In this document: piece after piece, positions 1 through 8,659 of the stretch
Numbering within the stretch: position 1 is the first letter of the stretch
How the letters are laid out: every line of letters begins with the position of its first letter
NCBI GenBank assembly: GCA_936940865.1
Contig: CAKZJB010000159.1
Coordinates: 1 to 40,343 of the forward strand
Reading direction: 5' to 3'
DNA length: 40,343 nt
DNA from: an uncultured Asticcacaulis sp.
GTDB lineage: Bacteria > Pseudomonadota > Alphaproteobacteria > Caulobacterales > Caulobacteraceae
Position numbers and translations under genes: made by a program
Notes under the pieces: model-generated
The model's database searches: none
Seen by the model: the letters and a program-made list of their open reading frames with translations, nothing else
What the model was told of the DNA's origin: nothing

Positions 1-272
1 TCGCCATCCTCGACGGTGCCGTCGAACCCGTCGAGAAACGGGCCGATATAGGAGCCGAACTGGCCGACGATCATCTTGCCGCTATGGTCGGCGATCAGCG
101 GAAAGGCGTCGCCCTGCTCGCGGATGCCAGGCGACATGGCGGTGCGGACGAGTGTCGCGTCCATCTCGATCCGCGCGTTGCGCAGCGCATTCTCGATGAT
201 GTCGAGCGTGACAGGGTCGACCGGGACGGTGGCGAAGGGGGTCGAATTGGCCTGGATGATCTGTGCGGGCAT
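1..272 (-). CDS. hyuB: Hydantoinase B / oxoprolinase beta-type subunit, N-terminal part (runs off left edge)
   Basis: This is the 5' end of a gene read leftwards from an ATG at 272; about 90 codons are present and the rest lies outside the window. The N-terminus carries the family hallmark VDPVTLDIIENALRNA, then a segment ending in MSPGIREQGDAFPL, typical of HyuB/HydB (N-methylhydantoinase B, 5-oxoprolinase and acetophenone-carboxylase-like subunits). These subunits pair with HyuA in ATP-dependent opening of cyclic amides or carboxylation of ketones. The start lies 12 nt downstream of the hyuA stop codon, as expected for a hyuAB operon. The substrate cannot be told from 90 residues. This gene and the hyuA part next to it fit poorly with the polysaccharide locus to the right (see the junction at 1902-1925). 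Confidence 0.85.
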   Translation of the reverse strand, partial: MPAQIIQANSTPFATVPVDPVTLDIIENALRNARIEMDATLVRTAMSPGIREQGDAFPLIADHSGKMIVGQFGSYIGPFLDGFDGTVEDG

Positions 273-284
273 GGTGCGATTTCC

Positions 285-2885
285 TCAGGCGAGATGGATC
301 AGGATGTTGCCGACATGGTCGACCTTGCCGGTGCAGCCGGCCTCGATCAGCGTGGTGGAGTCCATCTCTACGACGATCGCGGGGCCCGGGATGACGTCGC
401 CGGCGCGCAGGCGCGAGCGCTCGTAGATCACCGCCGGCACCATCGCACCGTCGGCCCAGAGCTCATGGTCACGGATCTTCGCGGCGGACGGATCGCCATT
501 GCCCTGTTCGAGCGGCGGCGCCGGCAGATCGAGCGCAGGGCCCATCGCCACGGCGCGCAGGTTCACCAACTCGTGGGCGCTGTCCATGTTGAAGGTGAAC
601 AGGCGCTTGTGCTCCGTATCGAAGCGGTCGGTCACGCCCTTCAGGCCGTCGCGGCGCAGCACCTCGGCATCGATCGACAGCGGCACTTCGAAGGCCTGGC
701 CCGCATAGCGGACGTCGACTTCGAACTGACTGGTGATCTCGGAGTCGGGCACGCCATCCGACTTGAGCTCGGCGCGGGTCTGCTCGGCCATCTCGTCGAG
801 AATGGCGATCAGTTCCTCGGCCTTGGTGTTGGTGGCGAGGCGCGAGAAGCTGCGCGCGGTTTCGGTGCGCATCTGGGTGGTCGCATCGCCGAGCGCGCAC
901 AGCACGCCCGGGCTGACCGGCGAGACGGCGGGCCAGCTGCCCATCAGTCGCGCGACCGCGTTGACGTGGAGCGGACCGGCGCCGCCGAAGCCCATCAGTG
1001 CGAAATCGCGCGGGTCATAGCCCTGCTGGACCGAGATCATGCGCAGCGCGCCGAACATATTCTCGTTGACGATGTCGATGATGCCGCGCGCGGCTTCCAT
1101 CAGGCCGATGCCGAGCGCATCGGCGATCGTCTGTACCGCCTTCTTCGCGCCCTCGCGATCCAGCTTGAAGGTTCCGCCGAGCAGCGCCTCGGGCAGATAG
1201 CCAAGCACGACATTGGCATCGGTGACGGTCGGCAACGTACCGCCCTTGCCATAGGCGACCGGGCCGGGGACCGCGCCCGCAGACTGCGGGCCGACGCGCA
1301 GCGCTTTGGTCAGTTCGGGCACATAGGCGATCGAGCCGCCGCCTGCGCCGACCGTCTTGACGTCGAGCGCCGAGGCGCGAACCGACAGGTGGCCGACCTC
1401 CGTGGTGCGCTGGCGGCGCGCCTCGAGATTTTCGATCAGCGCTACGTCAGTCGAGGTGCCGCCGACGTCGAGCGTCAGGATATTCTTGATGCCGGCGTTG
1501 CGGCCGACCCATATCGCCCCGGTGACGCCGCCTGCAGGGCCCGACATCAGGATGTTGACCGGATGCTCCTCGGCCTTCTGCGCGGACATCAAGCCGCCGT
1601 CCGAGCGGAGCAGCGACAGCTTGCCGGCCATGCCCGCCGAGGCGAGCTTGTTGCGCAGATTGGAAACATATTTGCCCACCACCGGACGGACCGAGGCGTT
1701 GGCGACGGTCGTCAGGGTGCGCTCATATTCCTGCATTTCGGGCAGGACTTCGTGGCTCAGCGATACCGGAACGCCGGGTAGAACTTCGGCCGCCAATTCG
1801 CCGACGCGCTTCTCGTGCGCACCGTTGAGATAGGCGTTGATCAAGCTGACCGTGATCGCCTCGACGCCCTGCGCCTTCAGGAATTCGAGCTGGGCGCGGA
1901 TGTCGTCGTCGTCGATCGGACCGAGATCGACTGTTGCCGCCTGGCCGGCCTGGGCGGCGGTCAGGGTTACGGTCTGGCGATACCAGACGATGCCGTCGAA
2001 GCTTTTCAGCGCCGGAATGCCGCTGGTTTCCCAATCGCCCTGCGGGACCATCGTCGGCCAGGCGCCGTCGGCGAACGACGGGCCCGACCACTGCGACAGG
2101 TTGCGGAAATCGGGATCATGCTCGCGCCACCATGTGTCCCGCACCTGGTCCCACTTCGCCAGCGCGGCTTTCGGGTCCGTCCGGTATAGATCCTCGACCT
2201 GCAAGGTTTCCCGCATCCCGGCGACCGGATCGAGGCCCTGGCGGCTGATCCAGACCTGCGCGGCGGTGCCGCCCCACGATGCGTGGATCATGCCCTGCGG
2301 AACGTGCAACGTGTCGGCCAGTTGCCGCGCCATGAAGTAGCAGACGGCCGAGGTATCGCCGGCCGTCTCCGGCGACGACACCTGCCAGCCGGTCGCCTTG
2401 GCGAAACCCGTCACCGGCACCGGCTGCGAATTGCGCGGCACGTTGAGGATGCGCAGCTGCGGATCGTAGGCGCCCGCCGCATTCGTCGCCGCCTTGAGCG
2501 GAAACTCCATGTTCGACTGACCGGAACACAGCCAGACGTCGCCGATCAGGATATCGGTCAGGGTCTGGCTGTGGCCGGCGGAATCGCGAAAGGCCAGGGT
2601 GTAGGGGCCGCCCGCGCCCTGCGGCGGCAGGTTCAGCGAAAACGCGCCGGACGCGTCGGCCCGGCCGCTGGCGTTCGCCACCACCTTGTTGGATGCGGAC
2701 AAGACAAGATCGACCGTCGCATTGGCCGCGGCACGCCCCCATAGGGCCACCGGCTTGTCCCGTTGCAGCACCGCGTGATCAGTGAAGACAGGGGCCAGCC
2801 CGGCCCCGTCTTGCGCGCAGGCGCCCGTGACGCCTGCCAGAGTGACCAGGCCGGTTGCAAGGCCTGCCGCAATCTTGGTTTTCAT
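285..2885 (-). CDS. In-frame chimera: N-terminal half of a SASA-type acetylesterase joined to the C-terminal two thirds of hydantoinase A
   Basis: One open frame of 866 codons starts at an ATG preceded by AAGGACG, 11 nt after the fucosidase stop. Residues 1-25 are a signal peptide. Residues 30 to about 322 match a sialate-O-acetylesterase (SASA, carbohydrate acetylesterase) protein: the nucleophile block CSGQSNMEF has Ser124, followed by the HASWGGT block and the start of the jelly-roll motif LGPIDD. At about residues 323-328 the frame switches to hydantoinase A: SLSHEVLPEMQEYERT, then LLRSDGGLMSA, SGPAGGVTGA and LDVGGTSTDVAL, through to the usual HyuA C-terminus. The esterase lacks its C-terminal half, including the region that normally supplies the catalytic His. 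HyuA lacks roughly its first 150-170 residues, which hold part of the nucleotide-binding fold. Neither half should therefore work. Most likely this is an assembly chimera or a recombination at a short stretch encoding P-I-D-D-D-D. Confidence 0.85.
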   Translation of the reverse strand: MKTKIAAGLATGLVTLAGVTGACAQDGAGLAPVFTDHAVLQRDKPVALWGRAAANATVDLVLSASNKVVANASGRADASGAFSLNLPPQGAGGPYTLAFRDSAGHSQTLTDILIGDVWLCSGQSNMEFPLKAATNAAGAYDPQLRILNVPRNSQPVPVTGFAKATGWQVSSPETAGDTSAVCYFMARQLADTLHVPQGMIHASWGGTAAQVWISRQGLDPVAGMRETLQVEDLYRTDPKAALAKWDQVRDTWWREHDPDFRNLSQWSGPSFADGAWPTMVPQGDWETSGIPALKSFDGIVWYRQTVTLTAAQAGQAATVDLGPIDDDDIRAQLEFLKAQGVEAITVSLINAYLNGAHEKRVGELAAEVLPGVPVSLSHEVLPEMQEYERTLTTVANASVRPVVGKYVSNLRNKLASAGMAGKLSLLRSDGGLMSAQKAEEHPVNILMSGPAGGVTGAIWVGRNAGIKNILTLDVGGTSTDVALIENLEARRQRTTEVGHLSVRASALDVKTVGAGGGSIAYVPELTKALRVGPQSAGAVPGPVAYGKGGTLPTVTDANVVLGYLPEALLGGTFKLDREGAKKAVQTIADALGIGLMEAARGIIDIVNENMFGALRMISVQQGYDPRDFALMGFGGAGPLHVNAVARLMGSWPAVSPVSPGVLCALGDATTQMRTETARSFSRLATNTKAEELIAILDEMAEQTRAELKSDGVPDSEITSQFEVDVRYAGQAFEVPLSIDAEVLRRDGLKGVTDRFDTEHKRLFTFNMDSAHELVNLRAVAMGPALDLPAPPLEQGNGDPSAAKIRDHELWADGAMVPAVIYERSRLRAGDVIPGPAIVVEMDSTTLIEAGCTGKVDHVGNILIHLA
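1902..1925. other. Chimera junction between acetylesterase and hydantoinase A coding sequence
   Basis: On the minus strand the codons change from a SASA-family jelly-roll strand (Q-A-A-T-V-D-L-G-P-I-D-D) to a HyuA helix (D-D-I-R-A-Q-L-E-F-L-K). Both families naturally carry an acidic P-[IL]-D-[DE]-[DE]-D stretch at this point, encoded here by a GAC-rich run. A short shared sequence of this kind could join two unrelated reads or two genomic loci without breaking the frame. The exact base cannot be fixed because the shared motif is ambiguous. Confidence 0.7.
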
Positions 2886-2896
2886 GGCAGACGTCC

Positions 2897-4480
2897 TTAG
2901 GAAATCTTGAACGCGCTGGCGTGGCGGGTCGGCAGCTCTGCCGGCAGGTCGATGACCAGCGCCTGGTCGGTCTGGCGGAAGGTGAGCGGCTTTTGCCATC
3001 CCAGTAGCGTCACGCGCTTGACCGGCCGCTTTTGATGGCCGGCAGCCCGGCCGAGCGAGGTGATGGCGACGCTCTGTTTCGGCAGCCCCAGCGTGATGGC
3101 ATAGAGGGTATCGCCCTTTGTGGTGAAGCGGATGTCCCTGGCCGTATAGGCCGCGTTTTCCTGGAAGGCCCCGGTTGCCGTCTCGGTCGGCCCTTCGCCG
3201 AACACCGTCCACGGCCGCGTGCCGTGAATGGCCTCTGCATTGACCTTCATCCACGCCGCAAGTTCGTCGAGCAGGGTCTGCGATTCCGGCGGCAGGCTGC
3301 CGTCGGCGTAGAGCACGACGTTGAGCAGAAGGTTGCCGTTTTTGCTGACGATATCGGACAGCATGTAGATGACGTCCGGCGCGGTCTTGTAGGTAAAATT
3401 GTCGCTGTAGAACCAGTCGCCGTTAGAGGTGTCGGTCTGCCACGGCAAGGGATTGATACCTTTCAGCACGCCGCGCTCGACGTCCTGCACGCACATGGCG
3501 CGGTCGAATTCGCCGGAGCCGAAATCCTTGCAATTATAGACGGCGTCCGTGCTCTGACGGCCCATGCGGCTGTTGTACAGGTGGGCCAGGAGCGAGCGCC
3601 CGACGACGCCGAACGGCAGGCCGCCGTCGGAATAGAGCAGGTCCGGCTGGTAGCTGTCGACCAGATCGCGGATGCGGTTGAACCAGATTTGATGGTACTT
3701 CGGATCGTGCGTGTACCAGGTGTCGGCGCCGCCGCGATAAGGCTCGTCGTGCTTCGGGTGATAAAGGTCCGAGTAGGCCGGTTCGGCGCCGTCATAGGGC
3801 ACGCCGATCTGCGGCCAGAACTGGTCGTACTGGTGGCTGGGGTAGAACCAGTTATGGCTGGCGCCGAGGTGTTCCGACACGCCGAAACGCAGGCCACGCT
3901 TGGTGGCCGCCGCCTTCCAGGTGCCGACGACGTCGCGCTTCGGCCCCATGGCAACCGCGTTCCAGCGATGGTGCTTCGAGTTCCACAGGTCGAAATTGTC
4001 GTGGTGGACGCCCATGCTGACAAAGTACTTGGCGCCGGCGGCCACATACTTGTCCATCAGGGCTTCGGGATCCCACTTGTCCGCGGTCCACAGGGGAATG
4101 ATGTCCTTGTAGCCAACCTTGGACGGGTGACCGTAGTGCTTCAGGTGGTGGTCGTAGTGCGGATGCCCGGGAATATACATGTTGCGGGCGTACCAGTCAC
4201 CGGCGCGCGGCACCGCCTGCGGCCCCCAGTGCGCCCAGATGCCGAACTTGGCGTCGCGGAACCAGTCCGGCGCGCGGTAGGTTTTGAGCGAAGCCATGTC
4301 GGGATTGAAGGGCCCGGACGCCATCGGCAGGTCGTAGGCAGGCGCGGCAGGCGTCTTGGCGCAGGCGTCCGCTCCGCCGGCGGACGGGGAATCCTGCGCG
4401 AACGCTGCCACCGGCGCCGCCAGCCCGAAGGCTGCGGCAAGGGGAGCTCCCAACAGGTTGCGCTTGCTGATCGTGACCAT
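2897..4480 (-). CDS. GH29 alpha-L-fucosidase, exported
   Basis: The product is 527 aa. It hydrolyses terminal alpha-L-fucosyl residues, here probably those on xyloglucan galactosyl side chains, in the periplasm. Residues 1-29 form a signal peptide with a KR pair (SKRNLLGAPL) and an A-F-A-Q cleavage region. The catalytic domain follows: AKFGIWAHWGPQ near 77-88, SMGVHHDNFDLW near 155-166, and LLYSDGGLPFG near 281-291, where Asp285 is the predicted GH29 nucleophile. Length is normal for the family. I chose the ATG at 4480, 10 nt after AAGGA; a GTG at 4486 is also possible but sits only 4 nt from it. The gene lies downstream of GH74 and 11 nt upstream of the acetylesterase, so the three probably share a transcript. 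GH29 assignment is firm; the substrate is inferred from context. Confidence 0.9.
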   Translation of the reverse strand: MVTISKRNLLGAPLAAAFGLAAPVAAFAQDSPSAGGADACAKTPAAPAYDLPMASGPFNPDMASLKTYRAPDWFRDAKFGIWAHWGPQAVPRAGDWYARNMYIPGHPHYDHHLKHYGHPSKVGYKDIIPLWTADKWDPEALMDKYVAAGAKYFVSMGVHHDNFDLWNSKHHRWNAVAMGPKRDVVGTWKAAATKRGLRFGVSEHLGASHNWFYPSHQYDQFWPQIGVPYDGAEPAYSDLYHPKHDEPYRGGADTWYTHDPKYHQIWFNRIRDLVDSYQPDLLYSDGGLPFGVVGRSLLAHLYNSRMGRQSTDAVYNCKDFGSGEFDRAMCVQDVERGVLKGINPLPWQTDTSNGDWFYSDNFTYKTAPDVIYMLSDIVSKNGNLLLNVVLYADGSLPPESQTLLDELAAWMKVNAEAIHGTRPWTVFGEGPTETATGAFQENAAYTARDIRFTTKGDTLYAITLGLPKQSVAITSLGRAAGHQKRPVKRVTLLGWQKPLTFRQTDQALVIDLPAELPTRHASAFKIS

Positions 4481-4486
4481 ATCCAC

Positions 4487-4670
4487 AATATCCTTAAAAG
4501 TGTAATTTATCGCCGGAAAAACTGTTCGCCAAATGGGCGCGCCGGACGCAGGATCGGGTCAGGTTCCTCCGTCCGGCGCTTCCGCCGTCCCGCCCGAAGC
4601 ATCATGGCGCGACCTCGCCAGGGGTGAGGACGTCGGTTCGGGACGGCAGATTTCATGATCGTGGCCGGGG
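4487..4670 (-). other. Spacer between GH74 and GH29 genes with a long-range inverted repeat
   Basis: This 184-nt gap is longer than the other gaps inside the operon. It contains a 9-bp inverted repeat, GCCGTCCCG at 4584-4592 and CGGGACGGC at 4639-4647, with a 46-nt loop. It may form an RNA structure in the transcript; no T-run follows, so it is not a standard terminator. I see no gene in it. Confidence 0.4.
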
Positions 4671-6911
4671 TTATTTTGCCGGCGACGCCTCCTTTTGGTC
4701 GCTCGCCGGCTGTCCGATCGCCACGCCGCGCCCGGCGGTCGTGATATAGACAAGACCGAACTGGCGCGGGTCCCCGATTACCTCTCCGCCCCCACCGTAC
4801 TGGTGGGCGTCGTCATTGATCCGGACCCAGCTTTTCCCTTCGTCCGTGGACCGGAAAATGCCCCAGACGCCCTTGTAGCGTCCCCACATATAGACCGACG
4901 GATAGGTTTGCCCTTCGGCGGCCTTGCCGAAGCCGACCGCAACAGCCTCGCTGACATCCGCAATGGCTGCAAAGGGCGATTTCACATCCGGCGAATGGCC
5001 GAGGCCCTGCGGGGTAGGCACCCAGATATCCCGTACATGACCGGGCACGGCGCGGGGCAGGCCTGCCCCCCTCCAGGGTTCCAGAACGGGCAGTCCCTTC
5101 GCAAAGACCTTAAACGTCGCGCCGCCGTCCGCGCTGACCGACATCTCGCCGGTGCTGGTGTCGTAGACGTAGAAGACACCGTCGGCGGCACGGTCCGAGA
5201 ACAGCGGGAAGGTCCGTCCCTGAACCACGGGATAGCCACCGGACTTGAGCCAGGTCTTGCCACGGTCGCTGGAATAGTAGGCGTCTCCCTTGCCGGTCGC
5301 CCAGACCATTGCCGTGCCGTTGGCGGAAACGGCGATGCGGCCGGGCGAATACCAGCCCTTGTCGTCATGCAGGACGAGCGGCGGGCTGGACGGCATGTCG
5401 GCCCAGGTCTTGCCGTTGTCCAGCGACAGCAGGGCATGATTTTTGGCGGCGTCGCCATCGGCCATCCGCACGACCAGGCCGGGATTGAGCTCCGCAAAAT
5501 CGACGACACGGTTGCTGCCGGCGGCCGGATTGAAATAGCCGCCGTCCAGGGGCGGGGACCCTTCGAAATTCAGAAAACGAAAGCCGCCGACATCGCCGAC
5601 GGCGGCGATGAGGTGCGCCCCGGCCGGGGGGCTGGCCAGGTCCAGCGCCGCCGTCTCTTCGAAATTGTCGAGTTCGAACGTCCAGACGACAGGCTTCCGG
5701 CTGTCGGCGTCGGTCAGGTTTTCCGTCATCCATAAGCCGTCGCCGGTGCCGTAGATGGCCTCGTTCGGGTCGAACGGATTGATGTCGATATCCGACATCC
5801 AGTGTCCCATGGTGTCGGCCGGCCGGTTGGCCAGAATCCAGGGAATGTAAGGCGACTCGTGCTTCGACAGCGGGCGAAGGTCGGTCCAGTGCTGGCCGCC
5901 ATCGAGGCTGCGGAAGATGGTGTCGCCCCCCCACCAGCGGTCGAGCGTGGTGACGACCAGGGTCCCGGGCTTGCCGGCCGCGGCACTCACTCCCGCATAG
6001 CAGAAGGACGGACCGCCATTGCCCGGCTTCTGTGGCGTGATGTCTTTCCAGGTGCCGGCCGCCGGATCGAGCGCATGGACCGCGCCGTCCTTGCAGTTGT
6101 TGGGGCCGGACTGGTCGGCGAAGGTGACATAGAGGGCATTGCCGGAAGCGTCGAAGTCGGCGTGATGGGCCACGAACCCCCTGGGGGTGCCGGCCACGGC
6201 CTGCCAGCTGGCTCCGCCGTCGTGGCTCACATAAAGACTGTGCTCCTGGCTGTTCACACCGACATAGAGGGTCTTGGACGGCGCGCCCGGACTTGCCGAT
6301 CGCGGGTCGAACAGCACGAAGTTGACGTGCTTTTCCGGAAAGGACCCGACGGACGACCATGTCTTGGCGCCATCGCTGCTCTTGAGCAGCCCGTCATTGG
6401 ACGAGCCGAGAAACAGGATGTCGCCGCTGTTGGGATCGACCGCCAGGCGTTCGCCCGTGCCGCGGCCGTCTTCATTGCCGCCGAGCTTGACCGGCAGGTC
6501 GGCCTTGGCCCAGGTTGCACCGCGGTCGCCGGAACGCCACACTGTACCGGTCGACGCCCATTGGCTGGTGTAAAGACCTGTAGCGATATAGACCTTGTCT
6601 GGGTCCCGGGCGTCGAGCGCCAGGCTCAGGACGCCGAAGTCCTCGTTCCGGCCCATGCCGTCGAGCAGCGGAATCCATGTCCGGTCGGCGGCGTCCCAGC
6701 GATAGGCGCCGCCGACGTCGGTTCGCGCATAGAGCAGGCCCTTTTCCGTCGGATGGTAAACGAAACCATCGACAAAACCGCCCCCGCCCATCGGCGCGGT
6801 CGCCCACACATAGGGCTCGGCCTTGACCTTGGGCGCCTCAGCGCCGGCGGATGCGGCCATGAGCAACGCCGCCATGGCGGCCCCGGTGAGGCCCGTCACA
6901 ATCCTCTTCAT
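4671..6911 (-). CDS. GH74 xyloglucan endo-hydrolase (endo-xyloglucanase / oligoxyloglucanase)
   Basis: The product is 746 aa, starting at an ATG with GGAAGG 7 nt upstream. Residues 1-24 are a signal peptide. The rest is the double seven-bladed propeller of GH74, visible as many BNR/Asp-box repeats of the S-x-D-x-G-x-x-W type (RSGDRGATW, KSSDGAKTW, SHDGGASW, RSLDGGQHW, SLDNGKTW, SSDRGKTW, STDEGKSW). The two catalytic Asp residues of GH74 are present: Asp65 in ARTDVGGAYRW and Asp439 in VGDVGGFRF. GH74 enzymes cut the beta-1,4-glucan backbone of xyloglucan with inversion. The start lies 69 nt downstream of the halogenase 1 stop on the same strand, so it probably belongs to the receptor 1 transcript. 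This gene is the main evidence that xyloglucan is the substrate of the left locus. Confidence 0.93.
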   Translation of the reverse strand: MKRIVTGLTGAAMAALLMAASAGAEAPKVKAEPYVWATAPMGGGGFVDGFVYHPTEKGLLYARTDVGGAYRWDAADRTWIPLLDGMGRNEDFGVLSLALDARDPDKVYIATGLYTSQWASTGTVWRSGDRGATWAKADLPVKLGGNEDGRGTGERLAVDPNSGDILFLGSSNDGLLKSSDGAKTWSSVGSFPEKHVNFVLFDPRSASPGAPSKTLYVGVNSQEHSLYVSHDGGASWQAVAGTPRGFVAHHADFDASGNALYVTFADQSGPNNCKDGAVHALDPAAGTWKDITPQKPGNGGPSFCYAGVSAAAGKPGTLVVTTLDRWWGGDTIFRSLDGGQHWTDLRPLSKHESPYIPWILANRPADTMGHWMSDIDINPFDPNEAIYGTGDGLWMTENLTDADSRKPVVWTFELDNFEETAALDLASPPAGAHLIAAVGDVGGFRFLNFEGSPPLDGGYFNPAAGSNRVVDFAELNPGLVVRMADGDAAKNHALLSLDNGKTWADMPSSPPLVLHDDKGWYSPGRIAVSANGTAMVWATGKGDAYYSSDRGKTWLKSGGYPVVQGRTFPLFSDRAADGVFYVYDTSTGEMSVSADGGATFKVFAKGLPVLEPWRGAGLPRAVPGHVRDIWVPTPQGLGHSPDVKSPFAAIADVSEAVAVGFGKAAEGQTYPSVYMWGRYKGVWGIFRSTDEGKSWVRINDDAHQYGGGGEVIGDPRQFGLVYITTAGRGVAIGQPASDQKEASPAK

Positions 6912-6980
6912 GTCGTCGCCTTCCCTTGTCTTTTCTATAATCGGCGCACGTTCCCGGGACGCGCGCCTGGACTGCGCCGC

Positions 6981-8471
6981 TTAAGTCGCCTTGCAGTACT
7001 GATTGATGAAATCCTGATGCGAAGGGACCGCTTGCGCCGAGCGCACGATCTCCTCGCGACGCAATTCCATACCCTTGCGGATCTGCTCCAACGGATAGAG
7101 ATCAGCCGCTATGGCGTAGCGCTCTGGAACGAGGCCGTTGCCCAACAGGATCGCGAGCCAACTCGGCTCCATATAGGATTCAAGATCACCCAGCGGGATT
7201 TGGCCGGTGGCCTTCCAGACCTCAAGCTTGTGCCGCAGGCTGTCAGGTATCTCGATGTCGCGGCATGCCGCCCACAATGGCTCGGGCCGGCGGGAGAGGT
7301 AGTAGTGCGCAATGATGAAGTCGCGTATGCGCTCGATCTCGGTGGTGGTTATCCGGTTATATTCGTCGCGCAGAACGGGGTTGATGGTCCCTTGGGGGAA
7401 GAATTGAAGCAACTTCAACACTCCCTGGATAATCAATTGTATGCCGGTTGACTCCAGCGGTTCGAGAAAGCTGGAGGCAAAGCCGATCCCAATACAATTG
7501 CGGTTCCAGAACAGCTTGCGATGCCCGGATGTAAAGCGGAACACCCTCGGCTCCGCCAACAGTTCGCCCTCGACACTGCCCAGGAGTGCTTGGCGCGCCG
7601 CGTCGTCGCTCCAGAAATCCGAATTATAGACCATGCCATTGCCACTGCGATGCTGCAGGGGAATGGTCCAGCGCCAGCCCCCGGCGTGCGCGGTGGATCG
7701 CGTAAACGGCATGGGCGCGCCCACACGTTTCGATGGGACCGCCATGGCGCTGTTGCACAGCAACCAGCGCGACCAGTCAACAAATGGCGTGTCCAACGCC
7801 TTTCCCAGCAATTCGGACGCGAAACCCGTGCAATCCAGGAACAGGTCGCCGGGAACCGCAACGCCGTTGGCAAGATGGATGGCGGTAATATTGCCGGAGG
7901 CGCCATCCAGATCGAAGTGCGTCATCTTGCCTTCGATACGCTGCACGCCTAACCCGGTCGCCACGTCCCGCAGATAGCGGGCGTACAATGCCGCGTCAAA
8001 ATGATAGGCATGGTGATAGCGCGAACTCAGCTCATCGCTGATCGCAAAATTGTTGTTCTTGGCCACGGCGTAGGCGAACGAGTAGTCGTCGATCGGGCGC
8101 TCGTCGCCCGCTTGCCGCAGTCTCAGCCAGTAGTGCTGTGGCGATACTCCGTCAACCTGGTGACCATAGTCGCTGAACGCGTGGAAATGCCGGTTTCCGG
8201 CAACGCCCCAGTCGCAAAATTCAATGCCGAGCTTGAACGTGCCCTGGGTGCGGCGAACAAAGTCATATTCGTCAATGCCCAGCAAAGCGTTGCAGAGCGT
8301 CAGCAACGGGACCGTCGCCTCCCCGACGCCGATGATGCCGATTTCCTCGGATTCAACCAGAGTGATGCGGATTTGACTGCGATTCGTCTTCCTGGCCAGC
8401 AGAGCGGCCGCGATCCACCCCGCCGCGCCGCCGCCCAGTATGACGATTTGCTGTTGCTGTACGCTGTTCAT
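6981..8471 (-). CDS. Flavin-dependent tryptophan-halogenase-like protein 1
   Basis: The product is 496 aa. It has the FAD-binding GGGAAGW motif (13-19), a GxGE-type motif (IGVGEAT), the active-site Lys80 in GTFKLGIEF, the halogenase signature GWRWTIP (265-271) and Glu340 in EPLESTGI. The last two correspond to the W-x-W-x-I motif and Glu346 of PrnA, and Lys80 to PrnA Lys79. The enzyme should make hypohalous acid from FADH2, O2 and halide and use a Lys to halogenate an aromatic substrate. The natural substrate of this receptor-linked group is unknown. I chose the ATG at 8471 (GCGAGG 7 nt upstream) over the upstream Met codons. It lies between receptor 1 and GH74 on one strand. No flavin reductase gene is nearby. 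Confidence 0.92.
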   Translation of the reverse strand: MNSVQQQQIVILGGGAAGWIAAALLARKTNRSQIRITLVESEEIGIIGVGEATVPLLTLCNALLGIDEYDFVRRTQGTFKLGIEFCDWGVAGNRHFHAFSDYGHQVDGVSPQHYWLRLRQAGDERPIDDYSFAYAVAKNNNFAISDELSSRYHHAYHFDAALYARYLRDVATGLGVQRIEGKMTHFDLDGASGNITAIHLANGVAVPGDLFLDCTGFASELLGKALDTPFVDWSRWLLCNSAMAVPSKRVGAPMPFTRSTAHAGGWRWTIPLQHRSGNGMVYNSDFWSDDAARQALLGSVEGELLAEPRVFRFTSGHRKLFWNRNCIGIGFASSFLEPLESTGIQLIIQGVLKLLQFFPQGTINPVLRDEYNRITTTEIERIRDFIIAHYYLSRRPEPLWAACRDIEIPDSLRHKLEVWKATGQIPLGDLESYMEPSWLAILLGNGLVPERYAIAADLYPLEQIRKGMELRREEIVRSAQAVPSHQDFINQYCKAT

Positions 8472-8611
8472 AAACATACCTCGCCATGAACACATCCGAC
8501 GCCATGTCTGGCGAACGGGTTTCAGGCCTACGCGGGGGTTGGATGTCGGTCAAGTCGCACAAGCCGCCCGCGATAAGCGACCGGCAGGATACGACGCCGC
8601 GACTGTATTTG

Positions 8612-8647
8612 AAAAAAGGAAGGGCGCTTCTAATGAAGCGCCCTTCC
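8612..8647 (-). terminator. Rho-independent terminator after TonB receptor 1
   Basis: A perfect 13-bp inverted repeat (GGAAGGGCGCTTC at 8618-8630, GAAGCGCCCTTCC at 8635-8647) has a 4-nt loop and is followed on the minus strand by six T residues (8612-8617). It lies 12 nt past the receptor stop and about 140 nt before halogenase 1. It should end most receptor transcripts and let only some read through to the halogenase and hydrolase genes. Confidence 0.9.
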
Positions 8648-8659
8648 CCGTTCAGACCG

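Noticed and set aside
6981-8471. Secondary-metabolite (antibiotic) cluster because of the tryptophan halogenases
   Set aside because: No NRPS, PKS, tryptophan-modifying or flavin-reductase genes are present; the halogenases are consistently tied to TonB receptors and hydrolases.
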